Positions 60,652-64,000 of a DNA stretch of 64,000 nt are shown piece by piece. The translations under genes and the position numbers were made by a program. How positions within the stretch are numbered: position 1 is the first letter of the stretch; the number at the start of each line of letters is the position of its first letter. Under the pieces are notes generated by a model that had not been told where the DNA came from, ran no database searches, and saw nothing but the letters and a program-made list of their open reading frames with translations. Source of the stretch: Bacteriovorax sp. MedPE-SWde (lineage in GTDB: Bacteria > Bdellovibrionota > Bacteriovoracia > Bacteriovoracales > Bacteriovoracaceae); assembly GCA_001874305.1 (NCBI GenBank), contig MPCU01000004.1, positions 339,918-403,917 on the forward strand, in the 5' to 3' direction.

Positions 60652-60990
60652 TAGCCTACATTCTAGCAATTTTATGTCTCCATTTTTAGCGGGTAAATTA
60701 CTCCGAAAAGGAGCCCGGAATGCCCCGCGACACCCAGGCTTAGATCGTGCTGAAACCAAAGGCCGTTTTCACAACCTCGATATAGATATGTCATAAAGAC
60801 AGGACACAGCAGTACTGCCAACGTTCCACCAGGCCAGTTCCCGCTGTCGTAACTGGTAACTTCTATATTTCAAGAAGTGGGCCAAATGACGCAACTCTCA
60901 ACTCTTTGAAATAACGATGAACTGGTGACATTTCAGATGGCCTTCGGTAGCATTTAGCTACCAAAACACTAGGGTCAAAAAAGACAAACT
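60652..60990. ncRNA. Possible structured noncoding RNA or long leader, unidentified
   Basis: This 339-base gap is visibly richer in G+C than the genes around it. It holds CTCC-GAAAA-GGAG nested between GCGGG and CCCGC (near 60690-60740), CCAGTT/AACTGG (near 60835-60865) and GGTAGC/GCTACC with a five-base loop (near 60946-60962). I checked for RNase P, tmRNA, SRP, 6S and common riboswitch signatures by eye and saw none. A 68-codon minus frame without a clear start also crosses it. Strand and function are open; it could be the 5' leader of the gene at 60991. Confidence 0.45.
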
Positions 60991-63636
60991 ATGAAAAGAA
61001 TTATTTCCGACGAGAAAGGACAAGTAAGTATATTTCTCTCAATCACTCTGATTGTGGTTTTTACGCTAGTTGCATTTGTCACTAATGTTGGTCTCTTTGT
61101 TAAGGCCAAGATAAATCTTCAAAATGCAGTTGATTCCGCGGCATGGTCAGGCGCTGCAGTTCAGGCCAGACAGCTCTCAAATATCGGTTATGTAAACTGG
61201 GAAATGAGAAACACATATAAAGAGTGGATGTTTAAGTATTATGTCATGGGACAAATGTCTAATACCAAAACCCACACTCCTTCTCTTACTGGAGATAGAG
61301 TTGATTTTCGTTTAAAAAGATTTGATGCTGCCGGAAGTTCAATTGGCGATCGCTATAACTTACCTTCTGTTTGTATCCACTTTGGATCTTCTCATAATAT
61401 TTGTAATGTATACCAAGTTCCGGGACTACCTCGTTTTCAAGTTGCTGGACTTCCAAATGTTAGTGAGCAATTTGAATCTGCTGTTAACGCTTTCGTTGCT
61501 CAAAAAGCAAAGAACTGTAGTGATAGAACGGCCTATAACTTTGCCGCTGCTATGAACTACGCTTTCTCGACTAAGAAGCAATCTCTCACGGATGTTCCAA
61601 TCGTTGCGGCATATAGACCAGGTGCTTGGATGCAAGCAATGGAGCTCTCTCTTAGAATGAGAAATCTTGAGATGATTTTAAATCGTCCGCCTATCACTGA
61701 TGGTATCTGTATTAATTGTGGTGGAATTACTGAAACAGATCTTACTAATGCTAATAATAACTACGGTTACTCAATAAACGAAAGGCCTTACAAAGCGTAT
61801 AAAGCAGCCCTTAGAACACTTGGTGGTGGAACTCAAAAAGAGAATGACGGATTTGCTGGAAGCTTTAAGCTTACTGAACTTCCTCCAAGACCTTATCAGG
61901 CCTCTCCTACAGCGCTAAGTAACTTTCTTATTCCACAGAGTGCGACCTTCCAAAACCTTGGTGGTTCTCCTGTAACTCAAAAACACTATGTTGATTTAGT
62001 TCCAATGATATTTAACTACGCTACTTTCTTTACGACATTTGCTACTAAGAGTGGACTGTCTGACGAAATAAATGTTGCGGCCGGAACTCCAATGGAAGCA
62101 GCTTGTGCATCTTCAAAAACAGCACTTCCTGTTCCTGGATATATTGTTGGTTTTTACAAGAACCCACAGGTCTTAACTTACTATGCTGTAAAAGGTGAAG
62201 CTAACTATGTTGGTCTTCTTAACCCTTTTAGAAATGCTTCAATAAGTTTAAAGGCCTATGCCGCGGCTAAGCCATTTGGTGGAAGAATTGGTCCAATATT
62301 GGTTAGACCAGATCAAGCCGGTGATATAAAGAGCTCTACCTTAAACATGCCTAGAACAGCTGGTGGTCAACCCGGAAGAACATCTAGTTACGTATTTAGT
62401 TTCAATACGGCAGGAGACCCTAGGGCTGTGCCAACAGGCGATAAAGCGGGTCTACCTATACCGAGTGACTCAGCATTTTACATCCAAAGCGATAATGACC
62501 CACTCGGCGGAACGCCTACAGCAATTGGAACAAGCATGAGGTTTGCAATTCCAAATATGATTTACAGCTTTCCTTCAGGCGGAGGATCACTGACAACTGA
62601 TATTATTCCATCAACATCATTTTATAACTCTCCTACTGCTTCAACAAATGAAACGGCAGGTCTCTATGATATGGAACAGTACAGGTCACTTAGGGCCGCT
62701 CTTCCAGCTGGTGTTGATACTCAAGCGACGATGACTCAAGATGAAATAGAGCAATCTATTGAGAGAGCTCGTGCTCCAACTACATACGATGCTCTCAATT
62801 ACCTTATTCCAACAGTTAAGGGATTTCCTGGCGATATTGAAGGTAAGGAAACGCTTAAGCCTCTTGCTCAAACAAGCCCAAGTGGAGCGCCACTCTACTC
62901 TTACTTCGCTCCTCTATTTGGACAAGGAACACTCTATCGAAATGACTCAACAGTCGTAGAAGTACTCGGAGATTATATTGGGAGTTTATCAACTTCAGTC
63001 TCTGCTTATAATCTGGCGCTAAAAGATTATGCTGATCAAATGAGGAATCAGACATCAACAGACCCTACAGCCTATGAAGCGGCAGCAAATGGAATACATA
63101 AAGATCAGGCAACTCCTGAAGTAGCAACCTTTAGTGACTGTAATAACCTCAGTATCGCAGCAAAGTTTAATCACTTCTTCACAAGTGAGGATCTTATTGC
63201 CAACACTGACAATTGTGACATACTGCCTCTAAAAGCTTCAATAAAAGACTATATTGTTAAATTAGGTGCCGATAATACTCAGGCCAAGTTCTATATCACA
63301 ACTTTTGGTGACTCAGCTCTTAAGAATGATGCTGTATCAACAGCCTACCTGCCAGGGACAGCCCAAGGGGCTACGGATGATGGTCTAGTTTCTAACCCAT
63401 TAGTACTGACAGGAACACCTACTAGCGCAAGGCGAAATTATTACTCAACTAAGTTTGTAGCCGTCGAATCAGTAAGGGATTCATCATCTGGCTATACTGG
63501 TAGCTTTATTTATACAGAATCGGATGGGACTTCTTCAGGAACGAATCCTAGAAATCCGACGGACTTTAACGGCACGCCAATTACTAACTTTCTTAACGTT
63601 AGCGACTTAAGTGAGTTTGGAGACTTAAATTTCTAA
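60991..63636 (+). CDS. TadE/TadG-like surface or pilus-associated protein
   Basis: The protein has 881 residues. The N-terminus DEKGQVSIFLSITLIVVFTLVAF and the following KINLQNAVDSAAWSGAAV are the TadE/TadG-like prepilin-type segment: one hydrophobic helix followed by an Asp/Ala-rich motif. The remaining 830 residues are Ser/Thr/Asn/Pro-rich, probably exposed. A cysteine pair lies in GICINCGG. Flp/Tad pili serve in attachment; no other tad gene is in the window. The ribosome site is weak and the leader is long. Confidence 0.8.
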   Translation: MKRIISDEKGQVSIFLSITLIVVFTLVAFVTNVGLFVKAKINLQNAVDSAAWSGAAVQARQLSNIGYVNWEMRNTYKEWMFKYYVMGQMSNTKTHTPSLTGDRVDFRLKRFDAAGSSIGDRYNLPSVCIHFGSSHNICNVYQVPGLPRFQVAGLPNVSEQFESAVNAFVAQKAKNCSDRTAYNFAAAMNYAFSTKKQSLTDVPIVAAYRPGAWMQAMELSLRMRNLEMILNRPPITDGICINCGGITETDLTNANNNYGYSINERPYKAYKAALRTLGGGTQKENDGFAGSFKLTELPPRPYQASPTALSNFLIPQSATFQNLGGSPVTQKHYVDLVPMIFNYATFFTTFATKSGLSDEINVAAGTPMEAACASSKTALPVPGYIVGFYKNPQVLTYYAVKGEANYVGLLNPFRNASISLKAYAAAKPFGGRIGPILVRPDQAGDIKSSTLNMPRTAGGQPGRTSSYVFSFNTAGDPRAVPTGDKAGLPIPSDSAFYIQSDNDPLGGTPTAIGTSMRFAIPNMIYSFPSGGGSLTTDIIPSTSFYNSPTASTNETAGLYDMEQYRSLRAALPAGVDTQATMTQDEIEQSIERARAPTTYDALNYLIPTVKGFPGDIEGKETLKPLAQTSPSGAPLYSYFAPLFGQGTLYRNDSTVVEVLGDYIGSLSTSVSAYNLALKDYADQMRNQTSTDPTAYEAAANGIHKDQATPEVATFSDCNNLSIAAKFNHFFTSEDLIANTDNCDILPLKASIKDYIVKLGADNTQAKFYITTFGDSALKNDAVSTAYLPGTAQGATDDGLVSNPLVLTGTPTSARRNYYSTKFVAVESVRDSSSGYTGSFIYTESDGTSSGTNPRNPTDFNGTPITNFLNVSDLSEFGDLNF

Positions 63637-63720
63637 AGAAAATAACTTGAAAACTCTAATTTTATTAAGCTATATTGACCAAGAATTAAAAAAGTGAACA
63701 TATTTAACAAGGAATAACAC

Positions 63721-64000
63721 GTGGCAAAGAAAAAGAAAGCTACTTCTTCAAAGAAGAAGGCTACGAAGAAAGCGACAAAGAAAGTTGCTAAAAAAACTAC
63801 TAAGAAAGCAGCAAAAAAAGTTGCTAAGAAAGTAGCGAAGAAAACTACAAAGAAAGCAGCGAAAAAAGTTGCTAAAAAAGTAGCAAAGAAAACTACAAAG
63901 AAAACAGCGAAAAAAGTTGCTAAGAAAGTAGCTAAGAAAACTACGAAGAAAGCAGCAAAAAAAGTTGCTAAGAAAGTAGCTAAGAAAACTACGAAGAAAG
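63721..64000 (+). CDS. Histone H1-like lysine/alanine-repeat protein (partial, runs off the window)
   Basis: A GTG start after AAGGAAT opens a frame that stays open to the window end (93 codons). After MAKKKKATSSKKKATKK it is made of 16-residue repeats with consensus KVAKKVAKKTTKKAAK, i.e. a 48-base DNA period. Such eukaryote-like H1 C-terminal repeats occur in several bacteria and bind DNA through lysine. It should compact the nucleoid or regulate globally. Repeat count may vary between strains. The gene is 84 bases downstream of the TadG-like gene. Confidence 0.85.
   Translation, partial: MAKKKKATSSKKKATKKATKKVAKKTTKKAAKKVAKKVAKKTTKKAAKKVAKKVAKKTTKKTAKKVAKKVAKKTTKKAAKKVAKKVAKKTTKK

Noticed and set aside
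60660..60870. Protein-coding gene on the minus strand
   Set aside because: The frame is open for about 68 codons, but an in-frame stop lies directly before it and there is no start with a ribosome site at a sensible position. Base composition also differs from the coding regions around it.
60652..60990. RNase P RNA, tmRNA, 6S RNA or SRP RNA
   Set aside because: I looked on both strands for the GAGGAAAGTCC core of RNase P, the tRNA-like end of tmRNA and the SRP loop motif and found none; 6S cannot be excluded but has no clear support.
1..64000. tRNA or rRNA genes
   Set aside because: I scanned the intergenic gaps for T-loop and acceptor patterns and for conserved rRNA segments and saw none. 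A covariance search would be needed to be certain.

Overview
The window is AT-rich, gene-dense bacterial chromosome with short gaps. I infer a marine Bdellovibrio-and-like organism of the Bacteriovorax/Halobacteriovorax type. The grounds are the composition, the very many short exported proteins and lipoproteins, the set of exported proteases, esterases and other hydrolases, the large exported hypothetical proteins and the lysine-rich histone H1-like protein. This is an inference from gene content; no rRNA gene is present and I found no tRNA.

Layout. 1-5.9 kb: small envelope proteins, a DUF2288 protein, a degenerate HD-GYP protein, an M48-like zincin, a gamma-carbonic-anhydrase-like protein, a glycine-zipper lipoprotein and a cytochrome c. 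6-14 kb: an unusual retropepsin-like/zincin-like exported protein, then leuS-metG, a small basic protein and an exported EEP-fold nuclease/phosphatase-like protein. 14-25 kb: exported hypotheticals including a 1544-residue protein, a trypsin-like protease, fadD and a histidine kinase. 25-33 kb: manA, a LON-domain protein and a tight six-gene operon (FlhG/MinD-like ATPase, J-like/HTH protein, rluD, pgeF, VKOR-DsbA, tatD). 33-42 kb: exported protease, alpha/beta hydrolase, the glycolytic operon gap-pgk-tpiA plus a small HPF-like protein, a glutamate-synthase-like protein and secG. 41-55 kb: DUF4105/DUF3015 pair, FkbM methyltransferase, a peptidyl-arginine-deiminase-like exported enzyme, a 909-residue protein with an internal duplication, FKBP, esterase, TonB receptor, quinone reductase/MerR pair and a coiled-coil protein built from 11-residue repeats.

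55.2-59.5 kb is the accessory region. A segment of about 4 kb sits between two near-identical 161-163 base direct repeats, the right one abutting the 3' end of ssb. It holds a row of small immunity-like proteins (one Imm8-like, one possibly DUF4279-like, two or three unassigned), a REP-associated tyrosine transposase flanked by inverted REP hairpins, and two remnants of one truncated gene. No toxin is visible, so it reads as an orphan immunity island. The flanking repeat can fold into a three-way junction and carries an intrinsic terminator.

59.5-64 kb: ssb, a zinc-ribbon membrane protein, a GC-richer 340-base noncoding region with several hairpins (the best candidate here for an unrecognised structured RNA), a TadE/TadG-like 881-residue surface protein and the start of a histone H1-like protein with a 16-residue repeat. 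Most transcription units end in clear GC-rich hairpins with T tracts, several of them bidirectional between convergent genes.
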